From: Corinectria fuckeliana
Lineage: Eukaryota > Ascomycota > Sordariomycetes > Hypocreales > Nectriaceae
Direction of reading: 5' to 3'
Length of the DNA stretch: 64,000 nt
Assembly (NCBI GenBank): GCA_019137255.1
Contig: WPDH01000135.1
Span: forward strand, 1-64,000
This document shows, piece by piece, positions 46,229 through 56,199 of this stretch. Numbering within the stretch: the stretch's first letter is position 1; every line of letters begins with the position of its first letter. The translations under genes were made by a program, and so were the position numbers. The notes beneath the pieces are model-generated. The model was not told the origin of the DNA. It saw nothing but the letters and a program-made list of their open reading frames with translations, and searched no databases.

Positions 46229-46939
46229 ATGCGTGCGCTCTCGCTGCTCCCCTCCTTGCTCCTGTCAGCCTTGACGATGGGTACCAACGCCGAAAAGCTC
46301 CTCTACAGGAACAACTTCACCAGCAGCGACGACATTGCCGGCTGGGTTGCCGAAGGACCCGTCAATGCGACCGTCAGCAACAACACGCTCGAGTTGAGCG
46401 GCGCGGGCGGCATCGACGACCACTTTGTCTTCTGGGTTCCAGAGGTCTTCCCCGACCGCATCCGCATTACTTGGGAATTCTCTGCCATCCAGGAGCCCGG
46501 TCTGGCCATGTTCTTCTTCGGCGCAGAAGCCGTGGATGGCGGCAGCATCTTCGAAAAGGGCCTCGCACCGCGCAACGGCTCGTATCCGCAATACCACTCG
46601 GGCGACATCCGCACCCTGCACGCATCTTACTTCCGCCGCCGATGGCCCGAAGAGCGCGCTTTCAACCTGGCGAACCTGCGAAAGTCGCCGGGCTTCCATC
46701 TCGTCTCTCAAGGCGCCGATCCTATCCCGGCCGTTGCGGATGCAAAGGGAGCCTTTTACAGTGTCGAAGTCGTCAAGGATAAGCGCGATGTGCAGTTTTC
46801 TGTCAACGGCCTGCTTCTCTATTCTTGGGAAGACGTCGATCGCTCGACGGGCCCGGTGGCTCGCGGCGGACGGATTGGTCTGCGCCAGATGAACCCGCTT
46901 GTCGCACAATATCGCAACCTGGAAGTGTGGAAACTCTGA
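46229..46939 (+). CDS. Secreted DUF1961-like protein (concanavalin-like fold)
   Basis: An intronless 236-residue frame with a signal peptide (residues 1-21, ending MGTNA). The mature protein has the jelly-roll type pattern of DUF1961/laminin-G-like lectin domains. It opens with LYRNNFTSSDDIAGWVAEG, followed by the conserved AMFFFGAEA and YHSGDIRTLHASYFRR segments. The C-terminal strands are VQFSVNGLLLYSWED and RGGRIGLRQM...YRNLEVW. The YHSGDI..LH..YFRR segment is the best family marker. Related folds bind or cleave polysaccharides, so a role in extracellular carbohydrate metabolism is an inference. No catalytic residues can be assigned. Confidence 0.8.
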   Translation: MRALSLLPSLLLSALTMGTNAEKLLYRNNFTSSDDIAGWVAEGPVNATVSNNTLELSGAGGIDDHFVFWVPEVFPDRIRITWEFSAIQEPGLAMFFFGAEAVDGGSIFEKGLAPRNGSYPQYHSGDIRTLHASYFRRRWPEERAFNLANLRKSPGFHLVSQGADPIPAVADAKGAFYSVEVVKDKRDVQFSVNGLLLYSWEDVDRSTGPVARGGRIGLRQMNPLVAQYRNLEVWKL

Positions 46940-48464
46940 GCATTATATGTCTCATTGCATTCGTTCATCACCAACAGACATGATGGAGTACATAAGAAGC
47001 ATTTCCAGAAGACTGGGATGGTATATATAATCCAGGGGAGCATACGTTGTTTGCAATAATTGAGAAACTCGACCGTCCCTAGTATCACATCCACTTATCA
47101 CCGAAGTGCTACTTGCACGTCATGGACACCCCGTTCTCGAGTGCATGGACTCTTCAACTCAGGATGGTTGGGCTAGTAAGGTCGACAACTTGTCTCTACG
47201 TCTCGTCATTGAAGCACGTGCGTATATAGCTCGCGTACATGTGGCCCAGAGACATCGGTGCAGCATCTCCAATAGTACAAATATCCTAAAGGTGGCTACA
47301 TTTGTTTAAAACTATGTAGAACATTTATTCAGGACGTGCAAGGTATTCGATGTGGCAATATCAACTTCTAGGATAGACGACTTGATAGCTTGGCCACTGG
47401 ACGTTAAATATCCATCTTGAGAAGAGAAGATAATTTGGTCAGTGTACTGGCGTCTCGTTTTGCGTTGGACATCCGTTCTTTGGGAAAGATTATATATAGG
47501 TAGTAAACATGCTATTATATTCTATTATGGCTTCGATAGTTGAGTAACATCCAAGGTTGCTTCAAGGTTCCTGTCAATATGACTCTCATGCCTGGGAGAC
47601 CCATTCTGCGGCAAAGCTTTGTCTTGTTTATATCACCTAGGCAAACAGTTTGTTGCAAGGCAGTTCTATAAGGCCCAGTCTCCTTGTTGACACGGGCTAT
47701 CAAGCGACTATCTAGTCATTAAGTAAGCCCACTGAAACTTAAAGATGGCAACATTGAGGTTTGGATTTCATTTCCATGCTGTTGTCCGGCAGAATGAATT
47801 TGAGGATTGTAGCTGTAAGTCTCTGCAATACTAGCTATGTTTTCTGGGGGAAATTGTGGAAGCATGCAGCGTCCTGTTACGAACGGATAGGGTCGATGTG
47901 AATGCCTGTAGTATTGATATTTTTCAAGCCCTTAAGTCGATATTTCATTGATGTTAGATCGCTAGAGAACGAAGTCGGAAGTCAGGCTAACTTGGGTATT
48001 TGATGACTCGAACGAAATTTACGTAGACAGTATAACTGGTTGTTCGTAGCCGATCACAGTCTGGTTTCTTCTCTCCCCTATAGAAGCTACACAGGGGCGT
48101 GTTCCTGTATCTTTCTAAATTTGGCTTATAGTATGCTGTTAATGCAAAATTGGTGAACCACTCCATTGACTCTAAATGCCTCGCAAAAATTCTCTTTGCC
48201 GAACATCCATCTAACAGTTAACCTCGGCACCAGGACAAAAGCTGCACTGAGCATTGAGCAGAACCAGGTCATATGGACATTTCTATGACGTCGCCACGTT
48301 CCACAACACACATATCTAATATGTGAACAAATATTGCAGTGTTAGAAAAATTTGGAGCAAGTGTCGCTTTGAGAATTCTCGTACTGGGCGTATACCTAAG
48401 AGAAATTTAATATCTGCAAAGCTCCGTGCCCAACAAAGCTTATCACGTCCTCTTTACTTAAAAT
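46940..48464. other. Intergenic, no supported gene
   Basis: About 1.5 kb with only short, motif-free frames on both strands. Composition is somewhat AT-rich but lacks the strong CA/TG depletion of the left block. Confidence 0.45.
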
Positions 48465-49550
48465 TTACTCCGTAGTAGGCAAGGACTCGACCAGCTCAAT
48501 GGCTTTATGGTCAACGATAGCGGCACAGTAGCGCTCGCACATTGCAACAACACGCTCCTTGGGCTGCATGTCATAGGGAGTGAGAACCCAGCCCATGCCT
48601 GCCATGGTGGACTTGTGATACTCCTTGATGACTTCCTCATCCTTCGTGGAGAAGGCGGGAGCGCCAAATTTGGCCAGCGTCTCAAGATAATGGTCGAGAA
48701 TTGCCACCTCGTGGGCTCTCCTATCCTCGATGGACAAGGCGCCGACAACAAAATAGGCGAAGTCGTGGAAGGCCGAGCCAATGTGAAGGGTCTGCCAGTC
48801 GAGGAAGCGAGGATTCCCGTGTTGGTCGATATACGTGTTGCCTGTGTGCGGATCACCATGCAAGAGGCAGACGAACTTGGGGTTCTTGGTGGCATAGTGC
48901 TTCTTCATGGCCGCAACCGTGCGCTCCCGGTTTTTGATAACCTCAGGGAACGGAGGGCGACCAGAACCCAGCACCTGATCGTTCCACATCATAGTGAGGC
49001 CGATCATGACCTGCTCGTACTCAGGTGTGAGCCACGCGTGCTCGGTCGCAGCCATGTTCCAGGTACCAGCATGTAAGGCGGCAAGTTGCTCAACGCCTGC
49101 CATAACGCGCTCGACAGGCCAGTCATCCACAGGGTTCCCAAACGTGAAGCCGCTGTGGTTCAAGTCATCCATGACTAGGATTGCCTGGCCCTGCTTGCTG
49201 TCCACACCGGCCCACCACACCTTCGGCAGAGACATGTTGGTCAGTTTGGGGGCGACGAGGTTGAAGAAGTTGGCCTCGCGCGTATACATGGCTATTAGAA
49301 TCTGCCCGTACCCCTCCATTGCAAGCATGGCCGGGTTGAAGCCCCCCTTGAGGCAGACATGTGTCGGGCGATCTGTCTCAACGCCATCCTCTTCGTATGT
49401 GATGGTGACGAATAGTTTGCTGGCAGTTGCGTTTAGCACACTATTCGTGAGCTCAATCGATTTCACGTTGAGTCCTAGTACACTGCGAAACCATATCAAT
49501 GTGACTTGCTCTGGCGTGGTGGGAAGCGGCTGAGAATCGAGGTCTGACAT
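48465..49550 (-). CDS. CHK/EcKinase-like small-molecule phosphotransferase
   Basis: An intronless 361-residue frame with the protein-kinase-like fold of aminoglycoside phosphotransferases and ecdysteroid-kinase-like proteins. The ATP-contacting Lys68 is in VCLKGGF and the hinge is LVMDDLNHSG (126-134). The catalytic loop is HGDPHTGNTY with Asp233 and Asn238, and the metal-binding Asp251 lies in FLDWQ. All key residues are present, so it should be an active cytosolic kinase that phosphorylates a small hydroxylated compound. The substrate is unknown; antibiotics, sterols and choline-like compounds are all possible in this superfamily. Neighbouring genes do not indicate a pathway. Confidence 0.88.
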   Translation of the reverse strand: MSDLDSQPLPTTPEQVTLIWFRSVLGLNVKSIELTNSVLNATASKLFVTITYEEDGVETDRPTHVCLKGGFNPAMLAMEGYGQILIAMYTREANFFNLVAPKLTNMSLPKVWWAGVDSKQGQAILVMDDLNHSGFTFGNPVDDWPVERVMAGVEQLAALHAGTWNMAATEHAWLTPEYEQVMIGLTMMWNDQVLGSGRPPFPEVIKNRERTVAAMKKHYATKNPKFVCLLHGDPHTGNTYIDQHGNPRFLDWQTLHIGSAFHDFAYFVVGALSIEDRRAHEVAILDHYLETLAKFGAPAFSTKDEEVIKEYHKSTMAGMGWVLTPYDMQPKERVVAMCERYCAAIVDHKAIELVESLPTTE

Positions 49551-49631
49551 TGCAAATGCAGGTTAATCTTGCAAGAGATCGGGGTTGACAGATGTCCAAC
49601 GTCAAAAGAACGGAGGCTCGGGTCGACACTC

Positions 49632-49637
49632 CTTATA
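49632..49637 (-). promoter_or_regulatory. TATA box of the phosphotransferase gene
   Basis: Minus-strand TATAAG in the context ACATATAAGGAG, about 82 bases upstream of the ATG at 49,550. Confidence 0.4.
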
Positions 49638-51078
49638 TGTCTGTCTAGGGTTGTTCAAGCAAGCCGACGCTTCCGAGGCCACCTACCTGCCTGAGATATA
49701 ATCCCTGCAGCATATTTACCCAGACCGCTAGTACCGGGTTGTGCGTCTATGTTTGAAGTATCTGTAATATGCTATCCCGCCCTGGTTGCCGCAACGGTTT
49801 ACGGCGTTCAGGAAACATGAGATGAGAGACATTAAGAACAACGCGTGAGCGACTGGGGACGGTCGATTGTGAGCAAGAGCGTAGATGTATGGCATGCTCC
49901 GCATGGTCGCCGAATATTGGGTGTGGAAAGTACAGCCACGTCGCAGTTGCTGCTACTTTGTACAGGTAATCGAGGACGCGAGGCCTTCTTACCTGAGAAC
50001 ACACCTTACTACGATAGGAAGGGGCAGGCCCGCTACTGGGTTTGGATAAATTACGAGTTGTTTTATCCTAGACTACCTTTTCCATTGCATGGATGGACCA
50101 ACACAACAAAGACCCTTGGGCACCATGCCAAATCCTTGTGAGTGGATCCTGACCAGCTCACTCACCTGGCAATCTGCGTCTGCGGGGCTTAGGGTCACAT
50201 TTTGACCCGCCAACTGATACGAATGAGGATACGGCGTTGGATCTACCGTGTAGGTTCGGCCGAGTTGTTCCCTGGCCGGCAGTGCAGTCTCAGGCCACAG
50301 GGATTCCAAGGTCAACTGCTGGCCAATTACTATGTACGTAGTAGCTTAGCCTTTCCAAACGCCAAGAGGTTGAAACTCTTTTACTCCTAGGTACGAACGT
50401 CTTATTACCAGGCAGTGCGTATAGTACGGCTGTCCCGGCAGCTCCTGAACGGGTCTTCGGTGGTGAGTGTTGGTTGAGCGAGGGCAAGCCGTATTTCTCA
50501 ATGTTACAATCATGTCGATTGAAGGCACGCTCCAAACTACATGATGGAGAGTATTGGCAGAACCTGAACACACCGTCTCCGTTTGGAACGTGAGCCCACC
50601 AATCTGGCCATTCACTTGCGGCAAGGTATATACTTCCACGGGGCCACCCCCCCTGTGCTATCGTACCCTAAACTCTAATATTGCTATTCTAGGAGAGTAG
50701 CCAGTTGCGAAAGAGCGTGTACGTAGTACTTCTCCTTATGTCGCTAGGATGTGGCGTTAGATCATGTTCATGTTGGTCCGCGAAAGTCCCGCGCTCGCGT
50801 CGTGGACAGGGATTAAATAAACGGCAGACGTTAAGCAATCAGGAGGACTTCCGATTGCTTGGCTCTGTTGGTTCGAGTCCCGGCTTTGGGGTATCGGTCA
50901 TTGCATCGGCCGATATCTCGTTCCTTGCCTTGAGCTAAAGTTCACCCCCTAAGACTGTGCCTTGCTACGTAAAGGCATGGGGTCGAGACAGTCTGTCCTC
51001 ACTATACCCTTGATGCTTCCCCTTCAACTTTTTCTTGCCACCTTGCCGTTTCTCGATTGATTTGAGACATTCCAGAAG
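49638..51078. other. Intergenic, no supported gene
   Basis: About 1.4 kb. It contains an isolated tRNA B-box-like word (GGTTCGAGTCC, near 50,872) and a strong hairpin (GCAATC...GATTGC, near 50,836-50,859), but no tRNA could be folded. The promoter of the next membrane-protein gene must lie at its right end. Confidence 0.4.
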
Positions 51079-52440
51079 ATGGCAGTAAGGGACAGATATT
51101 ATCCTGTTGCGATCACGTTTCTTATTGTTGACGGCATCGCCGTTGGCTTGAGGTTCTGGGCTCGCGGCATCAAAAAGTCTATTGGTTATGACGACATAAC
51201 TATGGCTGTTTCTCTCGTAAGTGGTCTCTCTAAAAACGCTCTTTTCCCCACAATATAGCTACCTCTGATATGCAAGCAGATTGGGTTTGTTGTATTCTGC
51301 GCAATGGAGCTTCAGTCCATCAACTATGGCATCGGGGCCACGACAAACGAGTCTGGTTTTGATCCAACCAAGGCGGCCATGGTGAGTCTAGTTGGACTCG
51401 CGCTCTGGGGTGACCGGCCTCTTCTTGTGCTAACAATATCCTTGGGCAGTTCTTTACCATTGCCCAGATCGTGTACATCCTTGCAGCAGGCATCTCGAAG
51501 CTTGGTGTGGCACTGGTGCTCTACCGCCTTGCTGATAATTCCGACATGCGAATTGTGCGAGGGATTCTGATAGCGTCGATGGCTGTCGTGTCGATATGGT
51601 CTCTAGTGGTGGCTCTGGTTTTCGCTTTACAGTGTCGCCCGCTGTCGGTTGCGTGGGGGGTTGGCATCGGCACCTGCCTTTCAACATCCGTCATAGGGGA
51701 CGCTGGAATATCACTGTCAGTCATGGACATGTCTATGAGTTGGTTCTATGCGGTATGAGCTGTCGGACCTTTTGACGGTTTACTGGTCCTTGTACTAACA
51801 AAAGACGGCAGCTATTACCCATCTACATGCTGCGTGAGACACAGCTACGACTCAAATTGAAGATTTCGATTCTTGTTTTGCTTGGGCTGGGTGCCATGTA
51901 AGGAATTCTCCCCAAGAAAAGAATAATACTTGTGATCACTAAAGGTCTTTTAGGAGCTCCGTGGCAACTATCATCCGACTCAAATTCGTCATCCAGGTAG
52001 CCTCAATGGCAACTGATGGAGGGCTAGCGAGTGCAAAGATCATCCAAACCACTCTTGAAGGAACGCTCTAGTAAGTCGACTCCTGTGGAGACGCATTGAA
52101 GTTTACAGACGCTCCCTAACCGCAATCCCACAGCTCCATCATCGAGATTGGCTTGAGCATACTCGCTGCGTCGCTTACGGCGATGCGTCCGCTACTGAAG
52201 AAGGTTCCATGCTTCAGCGACATCAGTTCAGGCGGCCACTCTTCGTCCAGAGGATTCAACTCCATCCAGACCTTTGGTCAAGCTCCGAGCCGGGACAAGG
52301 GTCCAAGCTATCGACTTGATGATCGACACGTGTCCGACGCTGACAGTCAGGAGAACATTATACCGCCTGAGTCGATTAGCGCGTACAAGGAACCCCACGG
52401 TGAGCCCGCGTGTGTGTCCGATACTTCTAGGACAGCATAA
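51079..52440 (+). CDS. SAT4/PTH11-type rhodopsin-domain protein (second copy)
   Basis: A six-exon model gives 350 residues: 51,079-51,216; 51,280-51,381; 51,450-51,752; 51,812-51,897; 51,954-52,070; 52,134-52,440. All five introns are 56-68 bp GT-AG and the frame is preserved throughout. Helix 1 ends in RFWARGIKKSIGYDDITMAVSL, the 'GxDD' hallmark of the family. Later landmarks are INYGIGATT (extracellular loop after helix 2), IAQIVYILAAGISKLGVALV, LQCRPLSVAW (cysteine-bearing), SMSWFYALLPIYMLRE and the end-of-core LEGTLYSIIEIGLSILAASLTAMRPLLKK. A Ser/Asp-rich cytoplasmic tail of about 85 residues ends the protein. It differs clearly in sequence and exon structure from the copy at 21,774-23,302, so the two are not a recent duplication. 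Role: probable plasma-membrane sensor; ligand unknown. Confidence 0.87.
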
Positions 52441-53479
52441 GAGAAGTCCTGGGTAAGATAATTCACCAATTTCTCAAATTATGGTGTACTTGAAACTCTT
52501 GACCCAACATGTTCGTGACAGCCGGTTATCTAGGCCTAATTTGAGGTTGGCTAGAAGCCCAGATGTGGAACGATTGTGCGCTACATAGCCCCTTGCCCCT
52601 TTTATCAGCTGCCACCCAGCAGCCTTCGCCTATGAATACCCAGCAGCTTGAGCTTGACGATTGGACTCTCGCACTCTCACATTCGTTCCCTTACACCAAA
52701 AAAAGAGACAATCCTCACAGCCATCGGAACGGGGCGCTCGCTGATCATCAAACTGTTTAACGCGTGCAGAGAGGCCAGAAAGTGAAAGGAAGTCGACCGC
52801 AGAAGGGGCGAGTCCCCGAGGTCGGCGGGAGTTGGCTGCAGTGGAGTAGTGCTTTTAGGCAAATATTCTTTCTGCACATCCGAAACTAGACTACCCGAGG
52901 AGTGTCTTGCGGCCTCTCTCCAGAGCCCTTGCCCTTGAAGTTGGCTCCCTTGTACAGAAGCAGGCTTCGCGTAGACAGCCTGGCGGCCTCTCTGGCGATG
53001 AAGAGAGTCATGTTCCAATCCCCGAGGGCTCCGGCTCCCGAGTCGGAATATTGGAACGTCAGGGAGTCCAGCTTCCCTAGAAGTCTCGCCTCCATCCTGC
53101 ATGATCCCTAGAATAACAGAGTCAAGGCTCTCTTTACCTTGCATAGTGGCTGTGTCATCTGTACCTATTGGTGTTAGTTTGAACAGTATTCTAGGCAGGC
53201 AGATGGAGAACTGCATCTCATGCAGAGGTCCATACGGAGTCACATACTTGACTCGTTTCCCGCTACCTGTAGTGTTCCGATTGGCCGCCAGATCACACCC
53301 CCTTAAGGTCACACAAGATTCCAATGAACATGTTTGTCTCTATTGCCTCGCATTATTTAGCTTCTGGCGAAGTTGGGTGTATAATCTGTTGCAAATTGAG
53401 GGTTGAAGTGGAAGGTCAAAAGCTCTTGATTTCCTAGCTAAAAGAGGGACGAGTTGAGGTTCTAAATACACCAACTTTT
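52441..53479. other. Intergenic with unassigned minus-strand frame
   Basis: A minus-strand frame at 52,677-53,324 (215 codons) and an overlapping one at 52,886-53,095 (…DSLTFQYSDSGAGALGDWNM) are open, but neither shows a family signature, signal peptide or convincing start. They could be debris of an older gene. I do not call a gene. Confidence 0.35.
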
Positions 53480-54306
53480 GGCTTCTAGGAAATCTGCAGA
53501 AAATTGAAAACAGTCTGCTGCCTTTATTATCTGCAGGGCTAGGATCACTAGAGCTCTATAGATCAGTTGAGCCTTCTATTCAGCAATAGCTTGCTGTCCT
53601 TGCACTTTGGGATGCTGTAGTAGCAGCTTCTTTAGAGCCTGCCCCGCTTAAATCTTGCCTTAAAAGAGGTATACTTACTCGATGCTAAGTGTATTATAGA
53701 GGCCATCGTTCTTTGCAATAGTCTCATACACAAGATGCGAGGCAGAGTTAGCTGTTAGAGTCGCGAGAGGCTGGGATATTCTTGATTGGGATCATCCTTG
53801 AAATAATGTTAGAGCTCATGTCTGCCACGACAATCAGTCCATCGAGCCCCGGCTCAAGGGACTTAGGAAACACAACAAACCACCCTCGTTGTCGCAGAAA
53901 TAGACCATGGCGGCATCCTGAGAGAGGTTCTAGGTACATCCGGAATCATTCTAAACTCGCCGCTATTCATCTTATAGCTATCCGCCACAATGTTGACATA
54001 CCTCAAGCCAAAGAGTCGCTTAGCTTTAGCTGCTATATTCCGTGACTAACTACTAGTAATAATAGAGTCCATCTTAAGATTCTTCACGGGCAATTGAAGC
54101 TCCGTATGTTTACGTGCAACCTAAGCACTAAGAAAGTTGTAAGCCAACGCGGAAAACTCCCCCGACCTACTACCCTGCTTAAAGATGATCTCACAGTCGT
54201 CCGGGATATTGAGGTAGGACGCCAGAGTAGCTTTGGCCTCGTTGATGATATTGGTAGCCATGGCCGACCGGTGCGAATACTCGGCGATCGCTGGACCGTC
54301 CATCAC
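53480..54306 (-). pseudogene. serC: Phosphoserine aminotransferase relic (5'- and internally decayed)
   Basis: The minus strand carries successive pieces of phosphoserine aminotransferase (the serine-pathway PLP enzyme) in order. IAEYSHRSAMATNIINEAKATLASYL...QGSRSGEFSALAYNFL lies at 54,306-54,121, covering the family's SHRS and QGG.G.FSA segments. RYVNIVADSYKMNSGEF lies near 53,990, and KSLEPGLDGLIVVADMSSNIISR near 53,790-53,880. VYETIAKNDGLYNTLSI lies near 53,690, followed by GTAAGT resembling an intron donor. QGQQAIAE.KAQLIYRAL lies near 53,560-53,610. Frames shift between pieces, stops interrupt them, the N-terminal ~35 residues and the C-terminus are missing, and the GGG segment reads GSRSG. 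A retained intron-like junction argues for decay of a genomic copy rather than a processed cDNA copy. An intact serC is expected elsewhere. Confidence 0.75.
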
Positions 54307-54608
54307 GTCCCCAAGCCAGTACCTACTTAAACACCTGATCGGCCCGATTACCTGCCTAATTGTCCTTTGTTTCCTGTGACCTCACCTTGATCCAGGCGAT
54401 TTAAAATAGTCGACTGTATTACAAAGTAGACTGATGCAAAGGTGACGTCAGCATGGTCATGTGATCCGGTATCAAGGCCTCACTCGTCACGGAGTCGATG
54501 TCATCACCGTTGCGTTCCCTACATTGGGCACAAAGGAGTCTGCGTTCATCAACCTCCCAGCCTCTCGCAGTTCTCAAAGGCATCCTGCCGCACGGCACTT
54601 CACTCAAG
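54307..54608. other. Intergenic / promoter region of the PEBP gene
   Basis: About 300 bases between the serC relic and the PEBP-like gene. No TATA box is obvious. Confidence 0.35.
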
Positions 54609-55396
54609 ATGCTACCACGCCTTCAATGGACTGCCGTCCTTACGCTTCTGGCCGTACAGCCTATTCTTGCTCAACCTAATACTCAACACGTCTTGGGTGG
54701 TACCGATATGATTCATGTCCACGACAGGTACGTCAGCTCTATCATGCTAGGGGCATTGCTAATAGCGGCAAGGCTCGCGGATGCCCAGATCATCCCAACC
54801 GTCATTGATGATTTCACGCCCGTGTTTGGCCTCGACGCATCTTGGAAGTCCCATGCAGCGTCCCTTGGGAACACAATGGACCCTTCGAAGCTGCAAGCAA
54901 GCCCGACCGTCCGTCTCAAGAAGGCTCAATCAGATGACAACTCCATGCCCCAAAGCGCCGCACACTTGACCTATGTCCTAGCCCTCACAGACCCCGACGC
55001 ACCTTCGCGCGACAACCCAAAGTGGTCCGAATTCTGCCATTGGGTTGCAACAGGAATCCAGATTCCGTCTACTTCCAGAGTATCGAGCCTTCGCCTTCAG
55101 GATATCGTCGGGTACAAGCCCCCGGGTCCGCCGCCAGAGACCGGGAAACACCGCTATGTATTCTTGGTCTTTGCGCCGGCGAATGGCACTACCGATGATC
55201 TGAACCTCACCAAACCCAAAGACCGGAAACACTGGGGCTCGGATCATGAAGGGCACGGTGTTCGGGAATGGGCGCATGACAACGGACTTGTCCCGGTTGG
55301 TGAGCTCTCCCCATTTCTAGTCCCAAATACGAATGTCTCCATGGCTAACAAACTTCAGCTGCGAACTTCATCTATTCGCAAAACGATGAGCAATAG
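54609..55396 (+). CDS. Secreted phosphatidylethanolamine-binding protein (PEBP) family
   Basis: Two exons (54,609-55,299 and 55,359-55,396) with a 59-bp intron give 242 residues. The second exon supplies the short conserved C-terminus AANFIYSQNDEQ. Core PEBP motifs are ALTDPDAPSRDNPKWSEFCHW (ligand pocket DPD.P and the H of CHW) and GPPPETGKHRYVFLVFAP. The N-terminus from the ATG at 54,609 is a signal peptide (LPRLQWTAVLTLLAVQPILA). A second hydrophobic stretch with its own ATG at 54,744 (MLGALLIAARLADA) directly precedes the conserved QIIPTVIDDF. So the true start may be 54,744, or a 45-bp intron (54,728-54,772, GTACGT...GCAAG with a CTAAT branch) may remove it. Members bind lipids or inhibit proteases; a secreted fungal form of this type is of unknown function. 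Confidence 0.82.
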
Positions 55397-56199
55397 GTCG
55401 TGCAAGATATATGGTACGAACGAGAAACCGAGCTGGACTGCTGTGTCTGTTTGCTTTAAGACAGTATAGGTGCTAGTCGTGATGCAGTTACTTACATTAT
55501 CGTCTTCGAAGTTGAATGATGCTACCCACAACAAAGTCGCAGTTGGTGAAGACACCTAGAACAATACTAGCTCTATCCGAGGCGCCAGCAGCTGCATCCA
55601 CACCCAACCTCTTTAAAGCTCTTGCACCAACAGTTTTCCCCAATGGTGGGGAGAGCATCAAAAAGAAAAATGAATGGTCAGTTGCACACCTAGGCCATGT
55701 GATGGCTAGTTTCTTGTCTAACATTCGAGCGGGAGATGGAGCAAATGTGCCGGACTTAAGAACCTATCACCGAACTGACAACAGTCCGAGGAGGCAAGAA
55801 CTTTTGCTCCTGGACCATTCCCGTAAGCTCGTCGTATATTAGCCAATAGGTGAACAACTTGGCTAGGTAGCTCCCTCGCTTCCATACTCAATAAGGCTGG
55901 CAAGGATGTGCTGTGGGCCGCATGTAAGCAGATGGATGGATACCCTGTTACCAGACGTCTTCTTGCACCAATTCATTGGCTGTTGCACACGTCTGACACT
56001 CTCCCTAGTAAGTCTAACAGCAACCTGGTTTCCGCCCCCAACCCCAATCCACTTGCAAAGCGGTTTCCGCCACGCTTTAATACCATCTCCGTCCCACACT
56101 GTTGCCCTCTCTGTTTCGATCAGCCTTTTCTTGCATCGTGCCATCTCCTGTTAGTGCCCTTTCTCTTCTCTTCGCCGACATCACTGCGGTTCGCTGAGA
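55397..56199. other. Intergenic, no supported gene
   Basis: About 0.8 kb. The minus-strand frame 55,497-55,724 (…GKTVGARALKRLGVDAAAGASDR) is open but unrecognised and too short to call. The right end must hold the promoter of the next gene, with a CT-rich leader (56,150-56,180). Confidence 0.4.

Noticed and set aside
48507..49076. Plus-strand 189-codon frame opposite the phosphotransferase
   Set aside because: The minus strand carries all catalytic motifs; this is an antisense shadow.
50836..50895. Possible tRNA: B-box GGTTCGAGTCC and a nearby stem GCAATC/GATTGC
   Set aside because: No matching acceptor stem or D-arm could be found upstream, and the T-stem pairs poorly. At most a tRNA-derived fragment.
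52677..53324. Minus-strand 215-codon open frame
   Set aside because: No family signature, unfavourable start context, and an overlapping second open frame; kept only as possible debris.
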